Shown here in pieces: positions 48,002 through 60,317 of a stretch of 64,000 nt of DNA. A program made the translations under genes and the position numbers. Below the pieces are notes generated by a model that was given only the letters and a program-made list of their open reading frames with translations, searched no databases and was not told the DNA's origin. The DNA is from Serratia marcescens (lineage in GTDB: Bacteria > Pseudomonadota > Gammaproteobacteria > Enterobacterales > Enterobacteriaceae), in contig NZ_JARVZZ010000001.1 of the NCBI RefSeq assembly GCF_029846115.1, positions 2,480,001 to 2,544,000 on the forward strand, in the 5' to 3' direction. How positions within the stretch are numbered: the first letter of the stretch is position 1; each line of letters begins with the position of its first letter.

Positions 48002-48219
48002 GAATATTAACATCACGCCGTCTATGCTCTAGGCGTTTTCCGGCGCAAAGGCCCTTGCCGCTGCAACCTTTATCTCGCGCTGACACAGCATTTCTCGGAA
48101 ATAACAAGATCCACGGACGACAGGTGTTGAGTGGAAATCGCCTGGCCTGGGGTGTGCGCACTGCCGGTGACCATTGGCTTAAAGACGAGTAATACCCTAC
48201 ACAGAACCGGAGACTGACA

Positions 48220-49212
48220 ATGAATAAGAAGGTTTTCACCCTGGCCGCCCTGGCCGCAGCCATGATGTTTGGCGCCGCAGCCCATGCTGACACCCGTATT
48301 GGCGTCACGATTTACAAGTACGACGACAACTTCATGTCGGTGGTGCGCAAGGCTATTGAGAAAGACGCCAAGGCTTCACCGGACGTCACCCTGCTGATGA
48401 ATGACTCGCAGAACGACCAGTCCAAGCAGAACGATCAGATCGACGTGCTGCTGGCCAAGGGCGTGAAAGCGCTGGCGATTAACCTGGTCGACCCGGCCGC
48501 GGCACCGGTGGTTATCGATAAGGCGCGCGCAAACGATATCCCGGTAGTGTTCTACAACAAAGAGCCTTCCCGCAAAGCGTTGGACAGCTATGATAAGGCA
48601 TATTACGTCGGCACCGACTCCAAAGAATCCGGCGTGATCCAGGGCGAGCTGATCGCCAAACACTGGAAAGCCAACCCGGCCTGGGATCTGAACAAAGACG
48701 GCCAGATCCAGTTCGTGCTGCTGAAAGGCGAGCCGGGCCACCCGGATGCCGAAGCGCGCACCACCTACGTGGTGAAAACGCTGAACGAAAAAGGCATCAA
48801 GACCCAGCAACTGCAGATGGATACCGCGATGTGGGATACCGCGCAGGCGAAAGACAAGATGGACGCCTGGCTCTCCGGCCCGAACGCCAACAAGATTGAA
48901 GTGGTGATTGCCAACAACGACGCCATGGCGATGGGCGCGGTGGAAGCGCTGAAAGCGCACAACAAGACCAGCATCCCGGTGTTTGGCGTCGATGCGTTGC
49001 CTGAAGCGCTGGCGCTGGTGAAATCCGGCGCGATGGCGGGCACGGTGCTGAATGACGCCGATAACCAGGCGAAAGCCACCTTCGAGCTGGCGAAAAACCT
49101 GGCGGCGGGCAAACCGGCCACCGAAGGCACCCAATATAAAGTCGAAAATAAAGTCGTGCGTATTCCTTACGTCGGCGTAGATAAAGACAACCTGTCTCAG
49201 TTTGTTAAATAA
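48220..49212 (+). CDS. mglB: Galactose/methyl-galactoside periplasmic binding protein MglB
   Basis: MglB, 330 residues, has a signal peptide ending [10 protein letters not shown] (residue 23). The mature protein begins [27 protein letters not shown] as in E. coli MglB, with the calcium-binding loop DLNKDGQIQ and the sugar-contacting [18 protein letters not shown]. It binds glucose/galactose for uptake by MglAC and is also the galactose chemoreceptor ligand protein. First gene of mglBAC, under Gal and CRP control. Confidence 0.97.
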   Translation: MNKKVFTLAALAAAMMFGAAAHADTRIGVTIYKYDDNFMSVVRKAIEKDAKASPDVTLLMNDSQNDQSKQNDQIDVLLAKGVKALAINLVDPAAAPVVIDKARANDIPVVFYNKEPSRKALDSYDKAYYVGTDSKESGVIQGELIAKHWKANPAWDLNKDGQIQFVLLKGEPGHPDAEARTTYVVKTLNEKGIKTQQLQMDTAMWDTAQAKDKMDAWLSGPNANKIEVVIANNDAMAMGAVEALKAHNKTSIPVFGVDALPEALALVKSGAMAGTVLNDADNQAKATFELAKNLAAGKPATEGTQYKVENKVVRIPYVGVDKDNLSQFVK

Positions 49213-49311
49213 GAATTGAGATCCCGCTAAGACCCCGCCGGCGGCGCCAACACCAGGAATACCGCCGGCGGGGATGTTTACGACTGCAAGATCGTTAAGC
49301 CAGGTGTATTT

Positions 49312-50820
49312 ATGGCCGATAGCTCACGCGAATTTCTGCTGGAAATGACGGATATCTGTAAGTCATTTCCCGGCGTCAAAGCCTTGGACAATGTCAATTT
49401 ACGCGTCCGCCCGCACTCGATTCACGCCCTGATGGGGGAGAACGGCGCGGGGAAATCAACGTTGCTGAAATGCCTGTTCGGCATTTACAAAAAAGACAGC
49501 GGCAGCATTGTGTTTCAGGGCCGGGAAATCGATTTCAAAAGTTCGAAGGAAGCGCTGGAGCACGGCGTTTCCATGGTGCACCAGGAGCTGAACCTGGTGC
49601 TGCAGCGCACCGTGATGGACAACATGTGGCTGGGGCGCTACCCGACCAAAGGCCTGTTCGTCGATCAGGAAAAAATGCTCAAAGACACCCAGGCGATCTT
49701 CGACGAGCTGGATATCGACATCAACCCGCGCGAAAAGGTGGGCAACCTGTCGGTATCGCAGATGCAGATGATCGAGATCGCCAAGGCGTTCTCCTACGAC
49801 GCCAAAATCGTCATCATGGATGAACCGACCTCCTCGCTGACGGAGAAAGAGGTCAATCATCTGTTCACCATCATCCGCAAGCTGAAAGAGCGCGGCTGCG
49901 GCATCGTTTATATCTCGCACAAGATGGAAGAGATCTTCCAGCTGTGCGACGAGATAACGGTGCTGCGCGACGGCCAGTGGATCGCCACCCAGCCGTTGGA
50001 AGGGTTGGATATGGACAAGATCATCGCGATGATGGTCGGCCGCTCGCTCAGCCAGCGCTTCCCCGACAGGCAGAACACGCCGGGTGAGGTGATCCTCGAG
50101 GTGAAAAACCTGACGTCGTTGCGCCAGCCCTCGATCCGCGATGTGTCCTTCGATCTGCACCAAGGCGAGATCCTTGGCATTGCCGGATTGGTAGGCGCCA
50201 AACGCACCGATATCGTCGAGACGTTGTTCGGCATTCGCGAAAAGGTGGCGGGCACCATCAAGCTGCACGGCAAGGCGATCGATAACCACAGCGCCAACGA
50301 AGCGATCAACCACGGTTTTGCGCTGGTGACCGAAGAGCGCCGTTCCACCGGGATTTACGCCTACCTCGACGTGGGCTTCAACTCGCTGATCTCCAATATC
50401 CGCAATTATAAAAACAAACTCGGCCTGCTGGATAACGCGCGGATGAAGAGCGACACCCAGTGGGTGATCGACGCCATGCGGGTGAAAACGCCGGGGCATC
50501 ACACCCATATCGGCTCGCTGTCCGGCGGTAACCAGCAGAAGGTGATCATCGGCCGCTGGCTGCTGACGCAGCCGGAGATCCTGATGCTGGATGAACCGAC
50601 GCGCGGCATCGACGTGGGCGCCAAGTTCGAGATTTATCAGCTGATGACCGAACTGGCGAAGAAGGGCAAGGGGATCATTATCGTCTCGTCCGAAATGCCG
50701 GAGCTTTTGGGGATCACCGACCGTATTTTGGTGATGAGCAATGGTCAGGTTGCGGGCATCGTTAACACCAAACAGACCTCGCAAAATGAAATCTTACGTC
50801 TCGCCTCCCTGCACCTTTAA
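49312..50820 (+). CDS. mglA: Galactose ABC transporter ATPase MglA
   Basis: MglA, 502 residues, is a two-cassette sugar importer ATPase. The first cassette has [42 protein letters not shown]; the second has the typical degenerate Walker [13 protein letters not shown] with a normal [16 protein letters not shown] and [18 protein letters not shown]. It hydrolyses ATP to drive galactoside uptake. 99 bp after mglB, 11 bp before mglC. Confidence 0.97.
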   Translation: MADSSREFLLEMTDICKSFPGVKALDNVNLRVRPHSIHALMGENGAGKSTLLKCLFGIYKKDSGSIVFQGREIDFKSSKEALEHGVSMVHQELNLVLQRTVMDNMWLGRYPTKGLFVDQEKMLKDTQAIFDELDIDINPREKVGNLSVSQMQMIEIAKAFSYDAKIVIMDEPTSSLTEKEVNHLFTIIRKLKERGCGIVYISHKMEEIFQLCDEITVLRDGQWIATQPLEGLDMDKIIAMMVGRSLSQRFPDRQNTPGEVILEVKNLTSLRQPSIRDVSFDLHQGEILGIAGLVGAKRTDIVETLFGIREKVAGTIKLHGKAIDNHSANEAINHGFALVTEERRSTGIYAYLDVGFNSLISNIRNYKNKLGLLDNARMKSDTQWVIDAMRVKTPGHHTHIGSLSGGNQQKVIIGRWLLTQPEILMLDEPTRGIDVGAKFEIYQLMTELAKKGKGIIIVSSEMPELLGITDRILVMSNGQVAGIVNTKQTSQNEILRLASLHL

Positions 50821-50831
50821 GGATCGGAATT

Positions 50832-51842
50832 ATGAACGCGCTAAATAAAAAAACCTTATTTACCTATTTCAAGGAAGGCGGCATTTACGTGGTGTTGCTG
50901 GTGCTGTTGGCCATCATCATCATTCAGGATCCTACCTTCCTCAGCCTGATGAACCTGAGCAACATTCTGACGCAGTCTTCGGTGCGCATCATCATCGCGC
51001 TGGGCGTGGCGGGGCTGATCGTGACCCAGGGCACCGACCTGTCCGCCGGGCGACAGGTGGGGTTGGCGGCGGTGGTGGCGGCCACGCTGCTGCAGTCGAT
51101 GGATAACGTCAACAAGGTATTTCCGCACATGGAAACCTGGTCGATTCCCCTGGTCATCCTGCTGGTGTGTGCGGTCGGTGCGGTGATTGGCCTGGTTAAC
51201 GGCCTGATTATCGCCTATCTCAACGTGACGCCGTTCATCACCACCTTGGGCACCATGATCATCGTCTACGGCATCAACTCGCTGTATTACGATTCGGTTG
51301 GCGCTTCGCCGGTCGCGGGCTTCGATCCGAAGTTTTCCACCTTTGCCCAGGGGTTCTTGCGCTTCGGTGACTTTAAGCTGTCGTACATTACCTTCTATGC
51401 GCTGATTGCCATCATATTCGTCTGGATCCTGTGGACCAAGACCCGCTTCGGCAAGAACATTTTCGCCATCGGCGGTAACCCGGAAGCGGCCAAAGTGTCC
51501 GGGGTCAACGTGCCGTTGAACCTGATCATGATCTATGCGCTGTCCGGCGTGTTCTACGCCTTTGGCGGCCTGCTGGAAGCGGGGCGCATCGGCAGCGCCA
51601 CCAATAACCTCGGCTTTATGTACGAGCTGGATGCCATCGCCGCCTGCGTGGTGGGGGGCGTCTCCTTCGCCGGCGGGGTGGGTACGGTGTGGGGCGTGGT
51701 GACCGGGGTGATCATCTTCACCGTCATCAACTACGGCCTGACCTATATCGGCATCAACCCGTACTGGCAGTACATCATCAAGGGCAGCATCATCATCTTC
51801 GCCGTGGCGCTGGACTCGTTGAAATACGCCAAGAAGAAGTAG
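50832..51842 (+). CDS. mglC: Galactose ABC transporter permease MglC
   Basis: MglC, 336 residues, is an RbsC-type permease with eight to ten membrane segments. Signature segments are GTDLSAGRQVGLAAVVAATLLQS, NVTPFITTLGTMIIVYGINSLYY, the EAA-like GGNPEAAKVSGVNVPLNLIMIY and ACVVGGVSFAGGVGTVWGVVTG. Last gene of mglBAC, followed by a terminator. Confidence 0.97.
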   Translation: MNALNKKTLFTYFKEGGIYVVLLVLLAIIIIQDPTFLSLMNLSNILTQSSVRIIIALGVAGLIVTQGTDLSAGRQVGLAAVVAATLLQSMDNVNKVFPHMETWSIPLVILLVCAVGAVIGLVNGLIIAYLNVTPFITTLGTMIIVYGINSLYYDSVGASPVAGFDPKFSTFAQGFLRFGDFKLSYITFYALIAIIFVWILWTKTRFGKNIFAIGGNPEAAKVSGVNVPLNLIMIYALSGVFYAFGGLLEAGRIGSATNNLGFMYELDAIAACVVGGVSFAGGVGTVWGVVTGVIIFTVINYGLTYIGINPYWQYIIKGSIIIFAVALDSLKYAKKK

Positions 51843-51863
51843 ATTTATCACCTCGCAGACAAT

Positions 51864-51886
51864 AAGGCCGGCCTATTGCCGGCCTT
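51864..51886 (+). terminator. Terminator of mglBAC
   Basis: AAGGCCGGC and GCCGGCCTT form a perfect 9-bp stem with a 5-nt loop, 22 bp after mglC. The following T content is modest (GTTACGTT). Confidence 0.8.
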
Positions 51887-52081
51887 GTTACGTTGGGGCG
51901 ATGTACGGTGCCAGGCAAAATAATAAGATATTATTTGGTAATGGCTGGTTGGGTGGTTTCGGGTAAGGGATATTGCCCGATCTTGAGGTTGGGTGGGTTA
52001 CAGCGTGACACAGTTTTCGGGCTACCAACATGACATGAAGTCAGTAAACTGGTTTTATTTACCGTTCTCAGGGAGCAAACT

Positions 52082-52474
52082 ATGCCTGTATTTACCATTA
52101 CGCTGAAAAGACGTAATACGCTTGATAAGAAAAGAATTTCATCGGCTATTCACACGGCGGTAGTAAAAACCGGCTATCCTGCGAACGATCAATTCCAGCG
52201 CTTTATCCGTCTTGAGGAAGACGATTTATATGTGGATCCCACTTATCCCGATCTGGAATCCCCCCGCAGCGCTAACTTCGTGTTGATTGAAGCTATGCTT
52301 TCCTCTGGCTCCCCCGATGCCCGCAAACAATTACTCTTACAGTCTCTGGTGCAGGAACTCGCCCTGATTGGACTGGACAGCAATGACCTGATGGTCCTCT
52401 TCATTGAATTGGACCGTTTGAATAGTTCATTCGGCGGTGGCAGAAGGGCATCCCCACTTTCAATGTCGCAATAA
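52082..52474 (+). CDS. Tautomerase family protein
   Basis: The protein has 130 residues with the tautomerase start MPVFTITLKRR, where Pro2 becomes the N-terminal catalytic base after Met removal. The family's second strand is RFIRLEEDDLYVDPTYPDLESPRS and the third is NFVLIEAMLSSGSPDARKQLLLQSLVQELA. It belongs to the longer Tautomerase_2 group; substrate unknown. It is preceded by CAGGGAG, an excellent ribosome site. Confidence 0.85.
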   Translation: MPVFTITLKRRNTLDKKRISSAIHTAVVKTGYPANDQFQRFIRLEEDDLYVDPTYPDLESPRSANFVLIEAMLSSGSPDARKQLLLQSLVQELALIGLDSNDLMVLFIELDRLNSSFGGGRRASPLSMSQ

Positions 52475-52589
52475 GCTGTCAGCGTACGTAGAGGGGGCTT
52501 TACGCAAATCATCCGGTATTCGTTTTTCTCGGATAATACGCCCTTTTAGCGTATTGCTGGGGGCGCGTGTAAAACCCTCTGCTGGATGA

Positions 52590-53370
<781 letters not shown>

Positions 53371-53463
53371 TCAAGGCTACTTTACCTGACCGACCGACGC
53401 AAGACGCGAACCGCCTGAAGCACGCCCACCGCCGCATTTTTCGGCGGTTTTGCGGCACAAAAA

Positions 53464-53482
53464 AGCCCGGCGGAGCCGGGCT
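53464..53482 (-). terminator. Terminator of maeA
   Basis: AGCCCGGC and GCCGGGCT form an 8-bp stem around a 3-nt loop; the minus strand continues TTTTTTG, 20 bp after the maeA stop. Confidence 0.9.
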
Positions 53483-53502
53483 GGGTCATTTCAGCGCGCC
53501 AA

Positions 53503-55212
<1,710 letters not shown>

Positions 55213-55421
55213 TCACGTATCAGATAACTTTATTGCCGACGATCCTAAGAGATAAAGAGAAGATGTACAGCATTTGTTGCCAGATGATGAACCAGGTTGG
55301 CGTAATTATCGACAATCAAATGATTTTTTAACTAAAGAAAGTCTCTCTGGCGGCGTTGGGGCATTGTATTTGGCGGGCGGGGCTGTTAGCGGCGGAACCG
55401 GATGGCTCCGCCGTGGTGCGC

Positions 55422-56306
55422 TTAGAACGCGGCGCGGCTGACGTTTTGGCAGCCCAGTGCCGCCAGCGTGGCGCGGGTGGCGTCCCACTGGCTGAGGATC
55501 GCCTCTTGCGGTTCGACCAGCACGGCGCGGCGGATGTTCAGACAATCGCCGCCGGAGAGGTTCAGCAGGATCAGCGCGGCCTGCAACGGCGGCAGGCTCG
55601 GGTTGAAGGCGGCGTTTTCTGCATAGCGGCCGGCGTAGAGGTTACCGTCCTGCGTTTCCAGCGCCACGCCGCTGTGGGCGTTGCTGTACGGTGCGTGGCT
55701 CTGATTGGCCGCCGCCAGCGCCGCCTGCGTCAGCGCATCGTCCAGCGCCAGCCGGTGGCCGTGATCGACCTTGTCCATCAGCAGCGAAGCGATATCCAGA
55801 TCTTTCGGGCCGAAGGCGTCCGGCAGATAGTCCGCCAGCGTGGCCGGCGCGCGGCCCGGCAGACGGATCTGCAGATCGCCGCCGCTGTTCAGCTCATTCA
55901 TAAACTGACGGCAATGGCCGCACGGCGTGTAGTTGACGGTGACCGAAGCCAGTGCCGGTTCACCGCGCAGCCAGGCATGGGTAACCGCGCACTGTTCCGC
56001 ATGCACGGTTTGCTGCAGCGGTGCGCCGCTGAATTCCATATTGGCACCGAAATAGAGGTTGCCACTTTGCCCGCGTGCGATGGCGCCGACGTGGAAGTGC
56101 GATATTGGGGTTAACGAGCAGGCCGCCGCCAGCGGCAGCAGCGCGAATGCCAGCGCATCATCGTCCAGTCCGCAGCCTGTGCGGATCGCCGCCGCTTGCT
56201 CGGCCGTGAACATCGCCGGAAAGTCAGGCGCGTCCAGATAGGGCTGCAGGGCGGATTGCAGTGTCGCGGGCAGTGCGCTGAACGCGGTGTGAAAACGCGG
56301 ATGCAT
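55422..56306 (-). CDS. cdd: Cytidine deaminase
   Basis: The enzyme has 294 residues and is the dimeric two-domain type. It deaminates cytidine and deoxycytidine in pyrimidine salvage. The catalytic Glu and zinc His are in [12 protein letters not shown]; two further zinc Cys lie in [14 protein letters not shown]. The C-terminal domain repeats the fold without zinc ([38 protein letters not shown]). Lies downstream of yohK in the E. coli order; a 29-bp palindrome is in its promoter region. Confidence 0.96.
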   Translation of the reverse strand: MHPRFHTAFSALPATLQSALQPYLDAPDFPAMFTAEQAAAIRTGCGLDDDALAFALLPLAAACSLTPISHFHVGAIARGQSGNLYFGANMEFSGAPLQQTVHAEQCAVTHAWLRGEPALASVTVNYTPCGHCRQFMNELNSGGDLQIRLPGRAPATLADYLPDAFGPKDLDIASLLMDKVDHGHRLALDDALTQAALAAANQSHAPYSNAHSGVALETQDGNLYAGRYAENAAFNPSLPPLQAALILLNLSGGDCLNIRRAVLVEPQEAILSQWDATRATLAALGCQNVSRAAF

Positions 56307-56351
56307 AGAAAGTCTCTCTACAGGTTAACGGGATAACATTCTAGGCAGGCC

Positions 56352-56380
56352 AGAGACATTAAAGTGTGATTAATGTCTCT
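56352..56380. promoter_or_regulatory. 29-bp palindrome in the cdd promoter region
   Basis: AGAGACATTAA (56352-56362) and TTAATGTCTCT (56370-56380) are perfect 11-bp inverted repeats with a 7-bp spacer. There is no T tract on either strand, so an operator is more likely than a terminator. It is 46 bp upstream of the cdd ATG. Confidence 0.7.
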
Positions 56381-56443
56381 TAATCGATGAAATTAATGCA
56401 ATGAGATACATAAATGCGAGATGTATCGCAAGTTTCAACGTAT

Positions 56444-57139
56444 TCAACCGAACAGATGCAGCAGCACCGGGAACAGGAACGGCGCCAGCAGCGAGGTGAT
56501 AATGCCGCAGATCACCAGCGCCAGCGAGCCGAAAGCGCCTTCCTGGTAGTCCATCTCCGCGCAGCGTGCGGTGCCCAGCGCGTGGGATGCGGTGCCCATC
56601 GCCAGGCCGCGCGCCGAGTGGGTGGTGATTTTCAACAGGTTGAACAGCGTATGGCCGAGCACGGCGCCGAGGATACCGACGAAAATGACGCAGACCGCGC
56701 TGATCGCCGGAATGCCGCCGAGCGAGTCCGCGACGGCCATGGCGATCGGCGTAGTGACCGATTTCGGCAGGATAGAGGCGGCGATTTCCGGCGTGGCGCC
56801 CAGCCACAGGGCGATGGCGCCGCCGCTGATCATGGCGGTCAGGCTGCCGATGAAGCACACCGCGATAATCGACTTCCAGCGCGCGCGGATCTGGTGCAGC
56901 TGTTCATACAGCGGGAAGGCCAGCGCGACGACCGCCGGCTGCAGCAGATCGTTGAGGATTTTGCTGCCCTGAAAGTAGCGCTCATAGGAGATGCCGGTGA
57001 GTAGCAGCAGCGGGATGATCACCGCCATGGACACCAGCAGCGGGTTGAGCAGTGGCATGTTCAGCTTATGCGCCAGCCAGCGCGCGGCGAAATAGACCGC
57101 CAGCGTTAGCGGCAGCGACCACCAGATTTCATGGATCAT
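56444..57139 (-). CDS. yohK: YohK, LrgB-family membrane protein
   Basis: YohK, 231 residues, has about seven membrane segments and the LrgB signature regions [37 protein letters not shown] and [28 protein letters not shown]. LrgA/LrgB-type pairs are linked to murein hydrolase export or pyruvate/glycolate transport. It overlaps the end of yohJ by 4 bp (ATGA), indicating coupled translation. Confidence 0.93.
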   Translation of the reverse strand: MIHEIWWSLPLTLAVYFAARWLAHKLNMPLLNPLLVSMAVIIPLLLLTGISYERYFQGSKILNDLLQPAVVALAFPLYEQLHQIRARWKSIIAVCFIGSLTAMISGGAIALWLGATPEIAASILPKSVTTPIAMAVADSLGGIPAISAVCVIFVGILGAVLGHTLFNLLKITTHSARGLAMGTASHALGTARCAEMDYQEGAFGSLALVICGIITSLLAPFLFPVLLHLFG

Positions 57140-57543
57140 GGGTTACCCTCCGTGTCGTCGGGCTTACCGACGATGCGGCGCTCGCGGTGAAAATAGTGTG
57201 AGGTATAGCCGACCACCACCAGCACCATCAGCGTGCTGATGAGGCAAGAAATAACCAGTGGGCCCAGATGCGCGACGATCTGGTCATAGTATTTCATCAC
57301 CCCGACGCCGATCGGCACGAACAGCAGCACCATGTAGCGGATCAGCAAATGGCAGCCGGGTTTGACCCATTTGGCCGGCATAATTTGGGTAGAGAGCAGG
57401 GCGAACAGCAGCAGCATGCCGAGGATGCTGCCGGGAATGGCGAACGGCAGCAGCGCCGCCAGCGCGTTGCCGACGAACAGACAAAGATAGATGAGGAGCA
57501 GGGCTCTCAGGTATTTCCAGCACAGTGTGAGCACGTTGGCCAT
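57136..57543 (-). CDS. yohJ: YohJ, LrgA-family membrane protein
   Basis: YohJ, 135 residues from the ATG at 57543, has four membrane helices and the LrgA/CidA segment [48 protein letters not shown]. It is the holin-like partner of YohK. The ATGs at 57570 and 57573 would add about ten basic residues; the shorter form aligns with E. coli YohJ. The charged tail is [13 protein letters not shown]. Confidence 0.92.
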   Translation of the reverse strand: MANVLTLCWKYLRALLLIYLCLFVGNALAALLPFAIPGSILGMLLLFALLSTQIMPAKWVKPGCHLLIRYMVLLFVPIGVGVMKYYDQIVAHLGPLVISCLISTLMVLVVVGYTSHYFHRERRIVGKPDDTEGNP

Positions 57544-57681
57544 TGTCTTTTCCCGTTTAACTGATGCATTCATCATACAATTAAACTGTGAGCCATGCCA
57601 CAGATCGCACCATGAATTCTCGCTATGGGTGCCATGCCCGAACGGCGGGTTGACAGCCCGCAATGGCCGTTGCGGGCGGGG

Positions 57682-58896
57682 TCAGCGCGCGTCTTCGGCG
57701 ATTGCCGCCGCGTGTTCCGCCAGCCGGTGGCCGAGGAAGAAAAACAGCAGGCTGAGCAGCGCCGCGACGATCAGCATCACGAACATCAGCGGCGGCGCGG
57801 CATAGCTGAGCAGCACCCCGCACAGCACCGGGTTGATGGCGCCGCCCAGCGCGCTGAGATTTTGTACCCCATAGTAGCTGCCTTTCAGGTGCGGCGGCGC
57901 GATAAAGTCGATAAACATGTATTCTACCGGGATAACGATGATTTCGCCGAGGGTAAATACCGCCATCGCCGCCAGCCATAGCCAGACCGCCTGGCCGGCC
58001 ACCATGAAACCAAGCAGCCCGATGATGAAAAACAGCGTGCCCAGCACCAGCCAGCGCAGCATGTTTTCCTGGCGCATGCCGCGGCTGAGCAGGTATTGCA
58101 GGGCGATGACGATGCTGGCGTTGACAATCATCACCAGCCCGATGATTTTGTAGGCAAACTCGGCGCTGGAGACGGTGATCAGGTACTGCGACAGATAGCC
58201 GGTGAACTGACCGAACACCACGGCGCCCAGGGTGCTGCCGAGAGTGAAGTAGATCAGCCGCCGATCGCTGCGCAGGATAGTCAGCGTCTGGCGGAAGTTG
58301 GGGAGCGCCGCGGGTGCGGTGGCGGCTGGCGTTGCGCGCTGTTCCCGACCGCGCAAGCGCAGGCTGAGCGCCGCCACCGTCGCCAGCGCCAACCCGCCCG
58401 ACAGGTAAAACGGCAGCAGTGGACTCAGCCCGGCCACCAGGACGCCGAGCGCAGAACCGATCGCCCAGCCGACGTTGACCAATGTGTAGTTGATTGAAAA
58501 AGCCTTGATGCGCTGCTCGGCCGGCAGCCAGTCGGCGAAGCAGGCCTTAATGGTGATGCTCAGCACCGAATAACAGGTATGCAGGATCGCCAGCACCACG
58601 ATCACGCCGCCGGGGCGCGGGATCCAGGGAAGGGCGAAGAAGCTCAGCGCAAACAATAAAATCGACAGCAGGATCAGGCGGTTCTTGCTGAATTTGTCTA
58701 CCAGATAGCCGCCGTACAGGCTGGCAAGTATGCCGAGGGTCAGGCTGACACCCAGGATCACGCCCACGCTCTTCGGCAGCAGATGGAAATGCTCGGTGAG
58801 GTAGATAGTGATGAACGGCAGCGTCACGCCGCGGCCGATGGTCAACACCAGCGAACTGGCCAGCAGTACGTTGATCAGCGGGGGAAATCCCTTCAT
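57682..58896 (-). CDS. MFS efflux transporter, YdeE-like
   Basis: The protein has 404 residues with twelve membrane segments. It shares with E. coli YdeE the N-terminal LLASSLVLTIGRGVTLPFITIYL, the helix 4-5 region LHTCYSVLSITIKACFADWLPAEQRIKAFSINYTLVNVGWAIG and VFTLGEIIVIPVEYMFIDFIAPPHLKGSYYG. YdeE exports dipeptides and related compounds in E. coli; here the substrate is not established. The gene is monocistronic. Confidence 0.88.
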   Translation of the reverse strand: MKGFPPLINVLLASSLVLTIGRGVTLPFITIYLTEHFHLLPKSVGVILGVSLTLGILASLYGGYLVDKFSKNRLILLSILLFALSFFALPWIPRPGGVIVVLAILHTCYSVLSITIKACFADWLPAEQRIKAFSINYTLVNVGWAIGSALGVLVAGLSPLLPFYLSGGLALATVAALSLRLRGREQRATPAATAPAALPNFRQTLTILRSDRRLIYFTLGSTLGAVVFGQFTGYLSQYLITVSSAEFAYKIIGLVMIVNASIVIALQYLLSRGMRQENMLRWLVLGTLFFIIGLLGFMVAGQAVWLWLAAMAVFTLGEIIVIPVEYMFIDFIAPPHLKGSYYGVQNLSALGGAINPVLCGVLLSYAAPPLMFVMLIVAALLSLLFFFLGHRLAEHAAAIAEDAR

Positions 58897-59027
58897 TCGA
58901 AGCCTGTTTATGCATACAGTTATTGGGTAATGCAGATAACATAGCGCATTTTGGCGAGGACGGAAGGGGAAAGCCGATAATTAGTTTAAAAACAGAGGCT
59001 GCGTCGCCAGCCTCGTCAAAAAAAGCA

Positions 59028-60095
59028 TTATTTACCGTGTTCGGCCTGCAGCGTGGCGAACCACGGCTGCACGAAGTCGCTGCTGCTGCCCCAGCCGGGG
59101 ATGATCTTCGCCAGCCCGGCGACGTTGACCGGCCCCGGCTGCGCCTGTAACAGCGCCTGCGGAATGACCGTCGCTTTGAACTGATAGCTGTCCGGCGTGC
59201 TTTCCCCGGCGATCTTGTTGGCCACTAGGCGCAGGTTGATCGCGCCGATAAGCTTCGGATCCACCGCCACGCTGACCTGCCACGGGCTGCCGGCTTCGCG
59301 CATCAACTGCAAGTCCTGGTTGGAAATATCGATGCTGTACAGCTTGATTTCGGTACGCCCGTTCTCTTTCAACGCCTTGTAAGCGCCCTGGGTAAAGGCA
59401 TCCCAGGTGCCCCAGATGGCGTCGATCTTGCCTTTCGGGTATTTCGCCAACACCGCGCCCACCTTGTTGGCGGTATCGCCCTGTACGTCGGAGGAGACCG
59501 CGCCGATCGATTCCAGCTCATGAATGCCCGGATGCTGTTTCAGCAGTTGCTGATAGGCGGCCTGGCGGCGTTCCATCGGCGGGAAGCCGGCTACCCAGAG
59601 TTTGATGATGTTGGCCTGGCCGTTGAAATCCTTCACCAGCTGGCCGAAGGAGGCGTTGGCCAGTGAAGCGTCGTCCTGCTGTGAGACGGTGACGCCGGGA
59701 ACGCTGCCGCTGACGTCGGTATCGAAAGCCGCTACGGCGATACCGGCCGCCGCGATGCGTTTGACCAGGTTGGTGGAATAGGGGGCTCGCCCCTGCGAGA
59801 GAATGATGCCGTCATATTTCTGGCTGATAGCCTGGTTGACGAAGTCCTGGAAGCGCGCGTCGTCGCCGTTGCTGAGGAAGGTGTCCACTTTGAAGCCCAG
59901 CTTGCGCCCTTCCTGAATGGCACCCGCCAAAAATTGCGTGGTGTTGTCGTCGGAGCCGAGATTGCGGATCACCGCGATGCGCACCGGCCCCTGATGCTGA
60001 GCGATGGCGGCCGGCACGGCGGCAGTTTCCGCCGCCTGCAGCGGCAGGGCGGCCAGCAGGCTGAGGGCGAGCAGCGAAGTCTTGAGGTTTTTCAT
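59028..60095 (-). CDS. Orphan periplasmic sugar-type substrate-binding protein
   Basis: The protein has 355 residues from 60095, with GGAG 9 nt before it. A signal peptide (MKNLKTSLLALSLLAALPLQA|AETA) leads into a class B (ribose/galactose-type) binding protein: two alternating lobes, the segment DGIILSQGRAPYSTNLVKRIAAAGIAVAAFDTDVSG and the later IDAIWGTWDAFTQGAYKALKENG. No ABC ATPase or permease gene adjoins it. It may serve a distant transporter or a sensor. Sugar specificity is not deducible. Confidence 0.88.
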   Translation of the reverse strand: MKNLKTSLLALSLLAALPLQAAETAAVPAAIAQHQGPVRIAVIRNLGSDDNTTQFLAGAIQEGRKLGFKVDTFLSNGDDARFQDFVNQAISQKYDGIILSQGRAPYSTNLVKRIAAAGIAVAAFDTDVSGSVPGVTVSQQDDASLANASFGQLVKDFNGQANIIKLWVAGFPPMERRQAAYQQLLKQHPGIHELESIGAVSSDVQGDTANKVGAVLAKYPKGKIDAIWGTWDAFTQGAYKALKENGRTEIKLYSIDISNQDLQLMREAGSPWQVSVAVDPKLIGAINLRLVANKIAGESTPDSYQFKATVIPQALLQAQPGPVNVAGLAKIIPGWGSSSDFVQPWFATLQAEHGK

Positions 60096-60273
60096 TATTA
60101 TAGGCTCCAAAAAAGCAGGGTAACGATCCCGGTGAAGGTCTGTTATAGCAGTCTTTCTATCTGGACGTCTATTTGTTGTTGCTGAGCATCATAGCGGGAT
60201 GCGGCGGGCGAGGGAATCAGAGCGGTTATGACTTTTTCTTACTGTTTATAACGTTGGGTTTGAGGCATTAAAA

Positions 60274-60297
60274 AAGGGCCGAGCAAGCTCGACCCTT
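60274..60297 (-). terminator. Terminator of metG
   Basis: AAGGGCCGAGC pairs with GCTCGACCCTT (one mismatch) around a two-base loop and reads into TTTTTT on the minus strand. Confidence 0.88.
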
Positions 60298-60317
60298 GAT
60301 GTAACGCGCCGGTGCGG

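Noticed and set aside
55336..56319. A 13-bp repeat AGAAAGTCTCTCT just outside both ends of cdd (55336-55348 and 56307-56319)
   Set aside because: In 64 kb about thirty 13-base repeats are expected by chance, and the right copy includes the cdd ribosome-binding purines. No target-site or mobile gene supports an element.
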